Shown here: in pieces, positions 21,900-32,974 of the stretch
Numbering within the stretch: the stretch's first letter is position 1
How the letters are laid out: every line of letters begins with the position of its first letter
Assembly: GCA_943736015.1 (NCBI GenBank)
Contig: OX031069.1
Location: 18,357,235-18,421,234 of the forward strand
Length of the DNA: 64,000 bases
DNA from: Tridacna crocea
Lineage: Eukaryota; Mollusca; Bivalvia; Cardiida; Cardiidae
Reading direction: 5' to 3'
Notes under the pieces: model-generated
What the model saw: the letters and a program-made list of their open reading frames with translations, nothing else
Told to the model about the DNA's origin: nothing
Database searches by the model: none
Made by a program: the position numbers and the translations under genes

Positions 21900-22473
21900 A
21901 GCTCGACTGGCCAAAGGCCAGCGGGCTTATGTCATGGCCTGTTGTCCCGCCGTGCGTCCGTCCGTACGTTCGTGAACTTTTATTTCAAACATCATGTTCT
22001 CTGAAACTACCCATCCAATTTTAATGAAACTTCACAGAAATGGTTCTGCCATGGTCCTCTTCAGAATGTTTCGAAAGAATTTGATTCCTTTAAAAACTCT
22101 GGTTGCCATGGCATCAAAACTGAAAAATATCTTTGAAAATCTTCTTGTCTGAAACTATAAGGCCTACGGCTACCAATTTCAGCATGAAGCTTTATCTAGT
22201 GGACCTCTACCAAGTTCCTTCAAAAAATAGCCTTGGGGTCAAAATTGGCCCTACCCCTGGGGTCACGTTTATATGGGCTTATATAGGGAAGATTTAAAAT
22301 CCTTTTTGTACCTAACCATAGGGCCTTGTGCAACCAAGTATTGCATATATCTTTATCAAGTGGGCGTCTACCAAGAGTGCCCAAACTATAGTCTTTGGAT
22401 CAAATTTGCCCCGGCCCTGGAGGTCAAAATTTTTTATATGTGCTTATATACGGAAAAATCTAAAATCCTTTTT
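21900..22473 (+). mobile_element. Family V element, 5' part (copy A)
   Basis: Head AGCTCGACTGGCCAAAGGCC folds into CTGGCC-AAA-GGCCAG with an outer GC stem. A GTGCGTCCGTCCGTACG microsatellite and monomers with CCTAACCATAGGGCC, TCAAGTGGGCGTCTACC and GGCCCTGGAGGTC follow. Split by a family IV element at CCTTTTT|GTACC; resumes at 28518. Confidence 0.75.
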
Positions 22474-22830
22474 ATACGCCCGAAGGGTCGTATTATGTTA
22501 TACCCTCGGTCTTCCGTCCGTCCGTTAGCAATTTCTTGTGTGTGCAACTCCTCCTACAGTTTCCATCCAAATTATTTGAAACTTGCCACAATGAATCTCC
22601 ATCTCCATGATGTCTAGTTGTGCACCTGAGTCTTAGAATTTGGATCGCTGTTTGCGTTCTAAAATTATCTGCCCCTGATTTCTGAAATAACCAACTTTTC
22701 ACTTGGAATTTTTGTTTAGGCTATAACTTCCATACTATGAAAGGTATCAACTTGAAACTACATAAACTGATAGAACACATTATTGAGAAGTGCAGTGCAC
22801 ATGAACAATAACTCTGCCGCCGTTATTTTT

Positions 22831-24214
22831 AGCTCACCTGAGCACAACGTGCTCAAGGGGAGCTTTTAGGGTCACTGGGTGTCCGTCGTCCGTCGTCCGT
22901 CGTGCGTCGTGCGTCGTCAACAATTCTTTAAACATCAACTCCTCCTAAACCGCTGGGCTAATTTGGACCAAACTTGGCAGGAATGTTCCTTGGGAAGTCC
23001 TCTTTAAAAAGCGTTCACAGAATTTGATTCCGTCAAAAACTCTGGTTGCCATGGCAACGAAATGGAATTTTTAAGGAAATTCTTTAAAAATCTTCTCCTC
23101 TGAAATCGCTGGTCGGATTTTGAAATGATTTCACAGATATGTTCCTTGGGTGACCCTTTTCAAAAGTTGTTCGTGAAATTTTGATCCGTCAAAAATTGTG
23201 GCTCTGGTGAATGGGGGCTACTTGCACTATACAGAAATGAAGGAATTCTTTAAAAATCTTCTCCTCTGAAACCGTTGGTCGGATTTTGAAATAATTTCAC
23301 AGATATGTTCCTTGGGTGACCCTTTTCAAAAATTGTTCGTGAAATTTTGATCCGTCAAAAAATGTGGCTCTGGTGAATGAGGGCTACTCGCACTATACAG
23401 AAATGAAGGAATTCTTAAAAAATCTTCTTCTCTGACACCGCTGGTCAGATTTTGAAATAATTTCACAGAGTTGTTCCTTGGGTGACCCTTTTCAGAAATT
23501 GTTCGCGAAATTTTGATTGGTCAAGAAACATGGCTCTGGTGAATGGGGCTACTTGCACTATAGGGAAATGAGGAAATTCTTAAAAATTCTTCTTCTCTGA
23601 AACGGCTGGACAGATTTTGCAATGATTTCACAGGGATGATCCTTGGGTGACCCTTTTCAAAAATTGTTCCCAAAATTTTGATCCGTCAAGAAACATGGCT
23701 CTGGTGAATGGGGGCTACTTGCATTATATGGAAATGAAGAAATTCTTGAAAATTCTTCTTCTCTAAAACCCCTAGTCAGATTTTAAAATAATTTGACAGA
23801 GATGTTCCTTGGGTGATCCTTGCTCTTGTGAATGGGAGCTACTTGCACTATATGGACATGATGAAATTCTTGAAAATTCTCTTTCTCTGAAAACCCTGGT
23901 CAGATTAAAAAAAAAAATCCGAAATGTTCCTTGGGTGACCCTTTTCAAAACTTGTTCGTAAATTTTGATCCATCAAGAAACATGGCTCTCGTGGATGAGG
24001 GATACTTGCTCTTATATAGAAATGAAGAATTCTTAAAAATTCTTCTTTTTGAAACTGATGGTCAGATTTCGAAATGACTTTTACAGGTGACCTTTTGAAA
24101 ATTGCTTGGCAAAATTATAAATTTGGTTCCAATGTTTCAATACCTCAAAAAAATAGGCTATGGTCATCTCAAAAATTCAGGTGAGCGATCCAGGGCCATC
24201 TTGGCCCTCTTGTT
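22831..24214 (+). mobile_element. Family I element nested in family IV, first (copy A)
   Basis: Head AGCTCACCTGAGC to CTCTTGTT, about seven monomers, hairpin and inverted sub-terminal repeats intact. Left flank GCCGCCGTTATTTTT and right flank TGGGTAACTGCCC rebuild the family IV phrase GTTATTTTTTGAGTTACTG. Confidence 0.88.
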
Positions 24215-24522
24215 TGGGTAACTGCCCTTTGTTAATCTTCAGTTTGAATTTTTGTCCAGGCCATAACTTCTAAACTATAAAAGCTATTAAGTTGGAACTT
24301 CATACACTGATAGAACCCATTATGGAGAAGCATTGTACATAAACTATAACTCTGCCACTTTTATTTTTTGAGTTATTGCCCTTTGTTAATTTTCACTTTA
24401 AATTTTTGTCCAGGCCATAACTTCCGAATTATAAAAGGTATCAACTTGAAACTATATACACTGATGGAAAACATTAGGGAGAAGTGCAGTGCACATGCAC
24501 CATAACTCTGCCACCATTTTTT

Positions 24523-26113
24523 AGCTCACCTGAGCACAACGTGCTCAAGGGGAGCTTTTAGGATCACCCGGTGTCCGTCGTGCGTCGTCAACAATTCTTT
24601 AAACATCAACTCCTCCTAAACCGCTGGGCCAATTTGGACCAAACTTGGCAGGAATGTTCCTTGGGAGGTCCTATTCAAAAATTGTTCACAGAATTCGATT
24701 CAATCAAAAACTCTGGTTGCCATGGCAACCAAATGAAATTTTTTAGCAAATTCTTTAAAAAATCTTCTCCTCTGAAACCCCTGGTCAGATTTTGAAATAA
24801 TTTCACAGATATGTCCTTTGGGTGACCCTTTTCAAAAATTGTTCGTGAAATTTTGATTTGTCAAAAAATGTGGCTCTGGTGAAAGGGGACTACTTGCACT
24901 ATACAGAAATGAAGGAATTCTTTAAAAATCTTCTCCTCTGAAACCGTTGGTCGGATTTTGAAATAATTTCACAGATATGTTCCTTAGGTGATCCTTTTTA
25001 AAAATTGTTCGTGAAATTTTGATTCGTCAAAAAATGTGGCTCTGGTGAATGGGGGCTACTTGCACTATACAGAAATGAAGGAATTCTTAAAAAATCTTCT
25101 TCTCTGACACCGCTGGTCAGATTTTGAAATAATTTCACAGAGTTGCTCCTTGGGTGACCCTTTTAGTAAACTGTTCGCGAAATTTTGATTGGTCAAGAAA
25201 CATGGCTCTGGTGAATCTGGGCTTCCTGCACTTTACAGAAATGAAGAAATTCTTAAAAATTCTTCTTCTCTGAAACAGCTGGTTAGATTTTGAAATAATT
25301 TCACAGAGATGTTCGTTGGGTTACCCTTTTCAAAAGTTGTTCGCGAAATTTTGATTGGTCAAGAAACATGGCTCTGGTGAATGGGGGCTAATTGCACTAT
25401 ACAGAAATGAAGGAATTCTTAAAAATTCTTCTTGTCTGAAACGGCTGGTTAGATTTTGAAATAATTTCACAGACTTGTTCCTTGGGAGACCCTTTTCAAA
25501 AATTGTTCGCGAAATTTTGATTGGTCAAGAAAAATGGCTCTGGTAAATGGGGGCTATTTGCACTATACAGAAATGAAGAAATTCTGGAAAATTCTTTTTC
25601 TCTGAAATGGCTGGACAGATTTTGAAATAATTTCACAGAGATGTTCCTAGGGTGATCCTTTTCTAAAATTGTTCGCGAAATTTTGATTGGCCAAGAAACA
25701 TGGCTCTGGTGAATGAGGGCTACTTGCACTATATGGAAATGAAAAAATTATTGAAAATTCTTCTTCTCTGAAACCCGTTGTCAGATTTTAAAATAATCTG
25801 ACAGAGATGTTCCTTGGGTGACCCTTTTCAAAAGCTGTACATATAATTTTGATCCATCAAGAAACATGGCTCTTATGAATGGGGGATACTTGCTCTTATA
25901 CAGAAATTAAGAATTCTTAAAAATTCTTCTTTTTGAAACTGATAGTTATATTTCGAAATGACTTTTACAGGTGACGTTTTGAAAATTGCTTGGCAAAATT
26001 ATAAATTTGGTTCCAATGTTTCAATACCTCAAAAGAAAAAAAAAAAGAAAATAGACTATGGTCATCTCAAAAATTCAGGTGAGCGATCCAGGGCCATTTT
26101 GGCCCTCTTGTTT
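24523..26113 (+). mobile_element. Family I element nested in family IV, second (copy A)
   Basis: Inserted after TGCCACCATTTTTT. About nine monomers. Its 3' end CTCTTGTTT runs straight into the head of a third element. Coding potential absent. Confidence 0.88.
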
Positions 26114-27766
26114 AGCTCACCTGAGCACAACGTGCTCAAGGGGAGCTTTTAGGATCACCCGGTGTCCGTCGTGCGTCGTCAACAATTCTTTAAACATCAA
26201 CTCCTCCTAAACCGCTGGGAGGATTTGGACTAAACTTGGTTGGAATGTTCCTTGGGCGGTCCTCTTTCAAAAGTGTTCACAGAATTTGATTCAATCAAAA
26301 ATTCTGGTTGCCATGGCAACCAAATGGAATTTTCTAGGGAATTCTTTAAAAATCTTCTCCTCTGAAACCGATGGTCAGATTTTGAAATAGTTTCACAGAT
26401 ATGTTCCTTGGGTGACCCTTTACAAAAACTTCGTAAAATTTTGATCTGTCAAAAAATATGGCTCTGGTGAATGGGGACTTCTTGCATCATATAGAAATGA
26501 AGGAATTCTTAAAAATTCCTCTTCTCTGAAACCGCTGGTCAGATTTTGAAATAACTTTACAGGATTGTTCCTGGGGTGACCCTTTTCAAAATTTATTCGT
26601 AAGATTTTGAACTGTCAAGAAACATGGCTCTGGTGAATGGGGGCTACTTGCACTATACGGAAATTAAGAAATTCTTAAAAATTCTTCTTCTCTGAAACGG
26701 CTGGTCAAAATTTGAAATAATTTCACAGGGATGTTCCTTGAATGACCCTTTCCAAAAATTGTTCGTAAAATTTTGATACGTCAAAAAATGTGGCTCTGGT
26801 GAATGGGGGCTACTTGCATTATAGGGAAATAAAGGAATTCTTAAGAATTCTTCTTCTCTGAAACCGCTTGTCAAATTTTGAAATAATTCCACAGGACTGT
26901 TCCTTGGGTGACCCTTTTCAAAACTTGTTCGTAAAATTTTGATCCGTCAAAAAATGTGGCTCTAGTGAATGGGGGCTACTTGCACTATACGGAAATTAAT
27001 AATTTCTTTAAAATTCTTCTTCTCTGAAACAGCTGGTCAGAATTTGAAATGATGTCACAGGATTGTTCCTTGGGTGACCCTTTCCAAAAAGTGTTCGCGA
27101 AATTTTGATCCGTGAAGAAACACAGCTCTGGTGAATGGGGGCTACTTGCATTATAGGGAAATGAAGAAATTCTTAAAATTCTTCCTCTCTGAAACCGCTG
27201 GTCGGATTTTGAAATAATTTCACAGAAATGTTCCTTGGATGACCCTTTTTAAAATTTGTTTGTGAAATTTTGATCCATCTAGAAACATGGCTCTGGTAAA
27301 TGGGGGCTTCTTGCACTATATGGCCATGAAGAAATTCTTTAAAATTCTTCTTCTCTGAAACAGCTGATCAGATTTTGAAATAATCTTACAGAAATGTTCC
27401 TTTGGTAACCCTTTTCAAAAACTGTTCGCAAAATGCTGATTTGTCTAGAAACATGGCTCTGGTGAATGGGGGCTACTTGCACTATTTGGCCATGAAAAAA
27501 TTCTTTTTCTCTGAAACAGCTAATCAGATTTTGAAATAATTTCTCAGAAATTTTTCTTAGCTAACCCTTTTCGAAAATTGCTCTAGAAATTTTGATCCAT
27601 CAAGAAACATGGCTCTGATGACTGTGGGCTATTTACACTATACAGACATGAAGAAATTCTTAAAAATTATTCTTCTCTGAAAGGGCTGATTAAATTTTGA
27701 AAGAAATGGCTATTGTTCTCTCGCAAATTCAGGTAAGCGATCCAGGGCCATCTTGGCCCTCTTGTT
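26114..27766 (+). mobile_element. Family I element nested in family IV, third, head-to-tail with second (copy A)
   Basis: Head AGCTCACCTGAGC directly abuts the preceding tail; ends AGGGCCATCTTGGCCCTC then TTGTT, followed by TGAGTTACTGCCC of family IV. Holds one 166-bp monomer (about 26653-26818) that copy B lacks. Confidence 0.88.
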
Positions 27767-28517
27767 TGAGTTACTGCCCTGTGTTAATTTTCACTTTCAA
27801 TTTTTGTCCAGGCCATAACTTCTAAACCATAAAAGCTGTTAACTTGGAACTTCATACACTGATAGAACCCATCATGGAAAAGTGCATTGCACATGAACCA
27901 TAACTCTGCCACTTTTATTTTATGAGTTATTGCCCTTTTTTAACTTTCACTTTGAATTTTCATCCAGGCCTTAACTTCCAAACTGTAAAATCTATTAACT
28001 TGGAACTTCATACACTGATAGAACCCATTATGGAGAAGTGCATTGCACTTGCACCATAACTCTGCCACCCTTATTATTTGAGTTTTTGCCATTTGTTAAT
28101 TTTCAGTTTGAATTTTTGTGAAGACCATAACTTCCAAACTTCAAAATCCATCATCTTGAAACTTCAAAGACTTATAGAACACATTATGAACAAGTGCATT
28201 GCGCAAGAACCGTAACTCTGCCACCCTTCCTTCTCTGTCATTGCCCTTTTCACTTTGAATTTTCGTCTGGGCCATAATTTCTAAAATATAAAAGATTTGA
28301 TCTGGGACCTTCAAAGACTGATAGAACACCTTATGGATAAGAGCAACTCACAAAATTTGTAACTTTGCTACTCTTATGTTTTTAGCTATTGCCCTTTAAT
28401 ATTTTTCACATATCATGGAGAATAACTATTCTTCATTCATGGCCCATCGATCAATGCAACTCATTTCACTGACAAGCCCCTTCGGGCGTATATGCGCCGC
28501 TCTGCGAAGCTCTTGTT

Positions 28518-28830
28518 GTACCTAGCCATAGGGCTTTGCGCTACCAAATATTGCATACATCTTTATCAAGTGGGCATCTACTAAAAGTGCCCAAAATATA
28601 GCCCTTAGATCAAATTTTGTCCGGCCCCGGGGTCAACAGTTTTTATCGGCTTATATAGGGAAAAAAACTTTAAAAATTTTCTCTTACCTAGCCATAAGGC
28701 TTAGGGCTACCTTATTTGGCATCTAACATTATCAAGTGTTTGTCTACCATGGGTGTCCTAATCATAGCCTTGGGTTGAATTTGGGGGTCACAAGCTTTAC
28801 ATGGGCTTATATTGGGAAAAAAGTAGTAAT
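28518..28830 (+). mobile_element. Family V element, resumed monomers (copy A)
   Basis: GTACCTAGCCATAGGGCTTT, TCAAGTGGGCATCTAC, CCCGGGGTCAACAG and a second worn monomer (TACCTAGCCATAAGGC). The end is not defined. Confidence 0.65.
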
Positions 28831-29016
28831 ACCGTCTCTTTGATTGCAAACAAACATTCCAGGTTGTTACAGAAACATGCATGTTAAAACTTGTTTTACC
28901 GTGAGGACTAACCTCCTGTAATGTAAGGGTTACTTTGGCGCCACGTACCTTCAAGTGTTTTTCGATAGCACCACTCATCTTTAAGAGCTTTTCAAATATT
29001 GGTGATTGGTAATAAA
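28831..29016. other. Unique intron between repeats, no gene seen
   Basis: Includes GTGAGGACTAACCTCC and GGCGCCACGTACC. The 138-codon minus-strand frame here (28712-29128) runs into the TCCGTCTGTCTG microsatellite and is not a gene. Confidence 0.45.
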
Positions 29017-29957
29017 TTATCCCCAGCCGAAGGCGAAGGATTATAGTTTTAGTGTTGTCAGTCCGTACGTCCGTCTGTCTGTCTGTCTGTTCGTCCGTCC
29101 GCCCGTTAGCAGTTTCTTGTGTGCGCAACTCCTCCTACAGTTTCTATCGGAATTATTTGAAACTTGCCACAATGAATCTCCATGATGTCTAGTTGTGCAC
29201 CTGGGTCTTAGAATTTGGATCGCTGTTTACGTTTTAAGATTATCTGCCCCTGATTTCTGAAATAACCAACTTTTCACTTCGAATTTTTGTTCAGAATATA
29301 ACTTCCATACTATAAAAGGTATCTACTTGAAACTACATACACTGATAGAATCCATCATGGAAAAGTGCAGTGCACTTGTACCATAACTCTGCCACCGTTA
29401 TTTTTTGAGTTACTGCCCTTTGTTAATTTTCAGTTTGAATTTTTTTCCAGGCCATGACTTCCAAACTATAAAAGCTATTAACTTGGAACTTCATACACTG
29501 ATAGAACCCATTATGGAGAAGTGCAGTGCACATGAACCATAACTCTGCCCCCCTTTTTTTTGAGTTATTGCCCTTTGTTAATTTTTCAATTTGAATTTTT
29601 GTCCAGACCATAACTTAGAACCCATTATGGAGAAGTGCATTGCGCATGAATCATAACTCTGCTATCCTTCTTTATGAGTTATTGCCCTTTTCACTTTGAA
29701 TTTTTGTCTGGGCCATAGATTTTAAATATAAAAAAATATGATCTTGAACCTTCAAAGACTGATAGAACACCTTGTGGATAAGAGCAATTCACAAAATTTC
29801 TAACTTTGCCACCCTTATTTTTTTACTTATTGCCCTTGATATTTTTCACATATGATGGAGAATAACTACTCTTTATTCATGGCCCATCCGTCAATGCAAC
29901 TCATTTCACTGACAAGCCCCTTCGGGCGTATATGCGCGGCTCTACGAAGCTCTTGTT
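29017..29957 (+). mobile_element. Second family IV-type element with a variant head (copy A)
   Basis: Head ATTATCCCCAGCCGAAGGCG (GCC-GAA-GGC hairpin), microsatellite CGTCTGTCTGTCTGTCTG and CGTCCGTCCGCCCG, the same leader and ~145-bp monomers as 22474-28517, and tail CCCCTTCGGGCGTATATGCG to GCTCTTGTT. Serves as an uninterrupted reference for the nested insertions. Confidence 0.8.
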
Positions 29958-30310
29958 TTATATTATCTTGGATGGGTATGAAAATGGGTCATTGTGGGGT
30001 CTAAAACAAGGGCACTAGATCAAAGTTTAGGAAAAGTTCATGTTCACTCAAGACGCCTCATTTTGAGTCCAGTACTTACGAAAATTGGTCAGAATGTTTG
30101 TGTCATTGACATCTTTGAAGAGTTAGAAGTTGGGTCATGTCTGGTCACTACATCGGATCTTTGAAAAACCATTTGTACCTCTTAAAGTGGTTAGAATCTC
30201 TGTATTGATGATATCTTTGAAGAGTTTGAAAATTGGTCATGTTGGGTCATAAACTAGGCCATTATGTCAAATCTTAGAAAAAAACCTTGTGTACAAGAAA
30301 AGGCCAACCC
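29958..30310 (+). repeat. Family II monomers, remnant (copy A)
   Basis: GGTCATTGTGGGGTCTAAAAC, AATTGGTCAGAATGTTTGTG, GGTCATGTTGGGTCATAAAC and AAATCTTAGAAAAAAACC mark two to three diverged 145-bp units without head. Confidence 0.7.
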
Positions 30311-30569
30311 TTTTCCACAGCCCTGACGTCATCTGAATACATTGTATGTTTTAATACTTATAATGGGGTAACATCATGCAAATTATTTACTTATAAACTG
30401 TCAAAGACAGCTCATGACAAGGGCCAAAAGTGCATGTAATCCTTAAAATGTTTTTAAAACAGTTATACCCCTTTATTAGTTTAAGTATTACTCTTGCCTG
30501 GAATCATACTAGCAGTATATAGTTTAAAAAAACTGCTTCAAGGACTGGCACACTCACATAGTGACCTTG
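30311..30569. other. Unique intron, contains a perfect CRE palindrome (copy A)
   Basis: No exon. TGACGTCA at 30324-30331 is a full cAMP response element palindrome, conserved in copy B (59196-59203); isolated and possibly chance. Confidence 0.4.
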
Positions 30570-31247
30570 AAGCTCAACTGGGCGCAAAGTGCTCAAGGTT
30601 AGCCTTAAAATGTTTTATCTTGTAATTATCTCTCAAGAGTTTTACAAGTGGACCTCCTCTCCTCAAACATGGGAAAAAAGACTTTCTTTTGTAGTCTGTA
30701 AGCCTTGTTTGTAGACCTTTCTCAAGAAACTTTGGACAGGATTCTTTGTTTTGATAGTATATTTGACACAAGTGTAAACTAGTTTCTAGTGGTGAACATT
30801 TAGATCACTAATTAAAATCTTATAAAGATTATATGTGCTCTCTAAGGCCATATTTTCAGCCCAGAAGTTATTCAGCAGTGTGGAATTTCAGAAAACCTGT
30901 AAGTTTTTGTAGAGTCAAGTAATTATGCAACTAGGGGAAATGCTTGTCTTGACAGTATCTTGAAAAAGATTGTAAATGGGTTACTTGTATCAAAAGTAGT
31001 TACTTGGTAAGATCTTAATAAAGATGGTCTGTGCAATGCATCAATCACATTTTGAGTACAATGATCTTGAAACTTGGTCAGAATGTTGGTTTTTATATTC
31101 CAGCCAGTTTTCAAATGGGTCACCTGGAATAAAAGGGTAGGTCACATTGTTGAAGATTGGATTTTGTACGCAAATGGACTAATTTTTTATTCTTCAAATG
31201 TGTAATGACTTAGATGAGTCATCCTGGGCCATCTTGACCCTCTTGCT
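30570..31247 (+). mobile_element. Degenerate family II element before exon c (copy A)
   Basis: Head AGCTCAACTGGGCGCAAAGTG and GCTCAAGGTTAGCC, worn monomers (AACTTGGTCAGAATGTTGG, GGGTCACCTGG), tail GATGAGTCATCCTGGGCCATC ending CCTCTTG. It ends 154 bp before exon c. Confidence 0.65.
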
Positions 31248-31401
31248 TTTTATTCAAACTACATGTATGTGAAATATTCAATAATGTGGTTTATTGCTAC
31301 AGGCTTAAAATATCCATTTGAATAAAGAGCCATATAAGGTAAAGCAGATGCCATATTGATATTATATTCCTTAGATTTTTTGTTTTTTCAATCTGCAATA
31401 G

Positions 31402-31614
31402 AGGGACAACAGCAAAGAGATGAGACTGATCCCCCTGACATTGAAGAGAATACCAATAGGAATATAGGGCCTCCAAGTGTTGCCTGGAATGAAACTACAG
31501 AGAAAGTACAAGATGTTGATGATGGCAGAGTGATAGATGTGTCATTGGAGTGGCTAAAGTCTAAACTGGAGAAGGAACCTTTCTCTAGTGGAAAGTCGGG
31601 GGAAGTCTTCAAAT
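31402..31614 (+). CDS. Exon c, acidic linker after the SEA-like domain (copy A)
   Basis: The acceptor is CTGCAATAG after a T-rich tract and the donor is AAAT|GTATGT. It is 213 nt, phase 1 in and phase 1 out, so exon b's last G plus AG makes Glu and reading continues GQQQRDETDPPDIEEN. The 70 whole codons are polar and acidic, with an NET sequon (module residue 137) and a possible short helix (VSLEWLKSKLEKEP). No domain is recognised; it looks like an extracellular stalk or linker. Because the a-b-c set starts and ends in phase 1, exon c can splice to exon a of copy B (T+CA, Ser). The upstream 22.6-kb intron is almost all mobile elements, so a missed exon in between is possible but none was seen. 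Confidence 0.65.
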
Positions 31615-31760
31615 GTATGTCTTTTCACAATAAGTCTGTTTACATTTTGTTGAGGAATTAGGAATAAAGTGTGTCTCTTTTAAAAGGTGCCTTCGATATT
31701 CATTTGAAACTTTTTGATATTGCATCTTCTGTACGTAGTTGCTGACTTTACTGCTGTTTT

Positions 31761-32490
31761 AGCTCACCTGAGCAAACATGCTCAAGGGGAGCTTTTATGA
31801 TCACCTGGTGTGCATCGTCGTGCGTCGTCAACAATTCTTTAAATATCAACTCCTCCTAAACCGCAGGGTGAATTTTGACCAAACTTGGCTGGAATGTTCC
31901 TTGATAGGTCCTCTTTAACAGTTTTTCACAGAATTTGATTCTGTCAAAAACTCTAGTTGCCTTGGCAACCAAATGGAATTTTCTAGGAATTTCTTTAGAA
32001 ATCTTCTCCTTTGAAACCGCTGGTCAGATGTTGAAGTAATTTCAAAGAAATGTTCTTTGGCTGACCCACTGATACTTGCACTATACTGAAATGAAGAAAT
32101 TCTTAAAAATTCTTCTTCTCTGAAACGGCTGGTCAGATTTTGAAATAATTTCACAGAAATGTTCCTGTGGTGGTCCTTTTTAAAAATTGTTTGCGAAATT
32201 TTTATCGGTAACTCGGGGCTACTTGCACTATATGGCCATGAAAAAATTCTTAAAAATTATTTTTCTCTGAAACAGCAGATGAGATTTTGAATTAATTTCA
32301 CAGAAATGTCTATTGGCTGACTTGGTCAGAACGTCTTGATTACTTTCAAATAAGTTTGAAATGGATCAATTCGAGTTAAAATCTAGTTTACTAGGTCAAA
32401 TGTTAAACATTTTGCAAAGTCATGGAGTCCACATTTTGGTTTTGTATCTCAAAAAAGTTTGAAAATTTTCTGAAACTTTTTTACACCTCT
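31761..32490 (+). mobile_element. Truncated family I element joined to a family II fragment (copy A)
   Basis: Head AGCTCACCTGAGCAAACATG, leader and about three worn monomers up to ~32320. It then passes without a tail into a family II monomer (GACTTGGTCAGAACGTCTTG, CTAGGTCAAATGTTAAAC). No 3' hairpin. Confidence 0.65.
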
Positions 32491-32498
32491 TTTTTTTC

Positions 32499-32830
32499 TA
32501 CTGGCTGAAGGCCAGTGAGCTTCTGGCATGGGCCTGTGCCCGTCGTGCACCAGTCTGACTGCCCGGGTGTAATTTTTTTTTCAAGCATCATCTTCTCTGA
32601 AACCACTCATCCAATTTTGACCAAACTTCACAGAAATGATCTTACGATGGTCATCTTCAGAACTTCTTAAAATAATTTCTTTCAAACTCTTGTTACTATG
32701 GAAACAAAATTGAAAACCTTCTTTTTTGAAGCCACAAGGCCTTTTGAGCTACAAATTTTTGCATCGTAGCTTCATGAAATAAACCTTTACCAAGTTTCTT
32801 CAAACTATGGCCCTTGGGTGAAATACGCCA
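32499..32830 (+). mobile_element. Family V element fragment (copy A)
   Basis: Head TACTGGCTGAAGGCCAG (CTGGCT-GAA-GGCCAG hairpin with a G:T pair), GTGCCCGTCGTGCACC, leader GAAACCACTCATCCAATTTTG and one monomer with GGCCCTTGGG. No 3' end. Confidence 0.65.
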
Positions 32831-32942
32831 TTGCAGTTATTTTGTACCACAATATAGTTTACAGTAAAAGTAAATTGATACATTGAGTGTTGATGATTAA
32901 TCTTTACATAAGGTTTTTTTATTTACCTATTTATATACTTTT

Positions 32943-32974
32943 AGCACAAAGTGCTCAATGTAAGCTTTTGTGAT
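32943..32974 (+). mobile_element. Family II head cut by the duplication edge (copy A)
   Basis: AGCACAAAGTGCTCAATG and AAGCTTTTGTGAT are the head of the element that continues intact at 61816 in copy B; similarity between copies stops here. Confidence 0.75.

Larger units (their letters stand above)
22474..28517 (+). mobile_element. Family IV element carrying three family I insertions (copy A)
   Basis: Starts ATACGCCCGAAGGG and ends CCCTTCGGGCGTATATG...GAAGCTCTTGTT; ACGCCCGAAGGG and CCCTTCGGGCGT are exact inverted repeats. The head has CGTCCGTCCGTTAGC; monomers of ~147 bp contain GGCCATAACTTC, GATAGAACCCATTATGG and CATAACTCTGCCAC. Flanks CCTTTTT and GTACCTAGCCATAGGG rebuild a family V monomer like the one at 22303. 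Net own length is about 1.4 kb. Confidence 0.85.
3937..32974. repeat. Segmental tandem duplication, copy A (29.0 kb)
   Basis: Every unique and repetitive block in this interval recurs in the same order and orientation at 33254-61847. The offset is about +29,320 at exon a, +29,139 after the 145-bp array and +28,873 after the nested elements. Offset steps coincide with gains or losses inside tandem arrays, so the copies differ mainly by array length and scattered substitutions (about 1%). The left edge is inside a family I monomer array and the right edge inside a family II head. It could be a true recent duplication or two haplotypes placed side by side by an assembler. Confidence 0.93.

Noticed and set aside
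28712-29128. 138-codon minus-strand frame with TDRQTDVRTD
   Set aside because: The repetitive part is the GTCTGTCTGTCC microsatellite of an element head; the rest is family V and intron.
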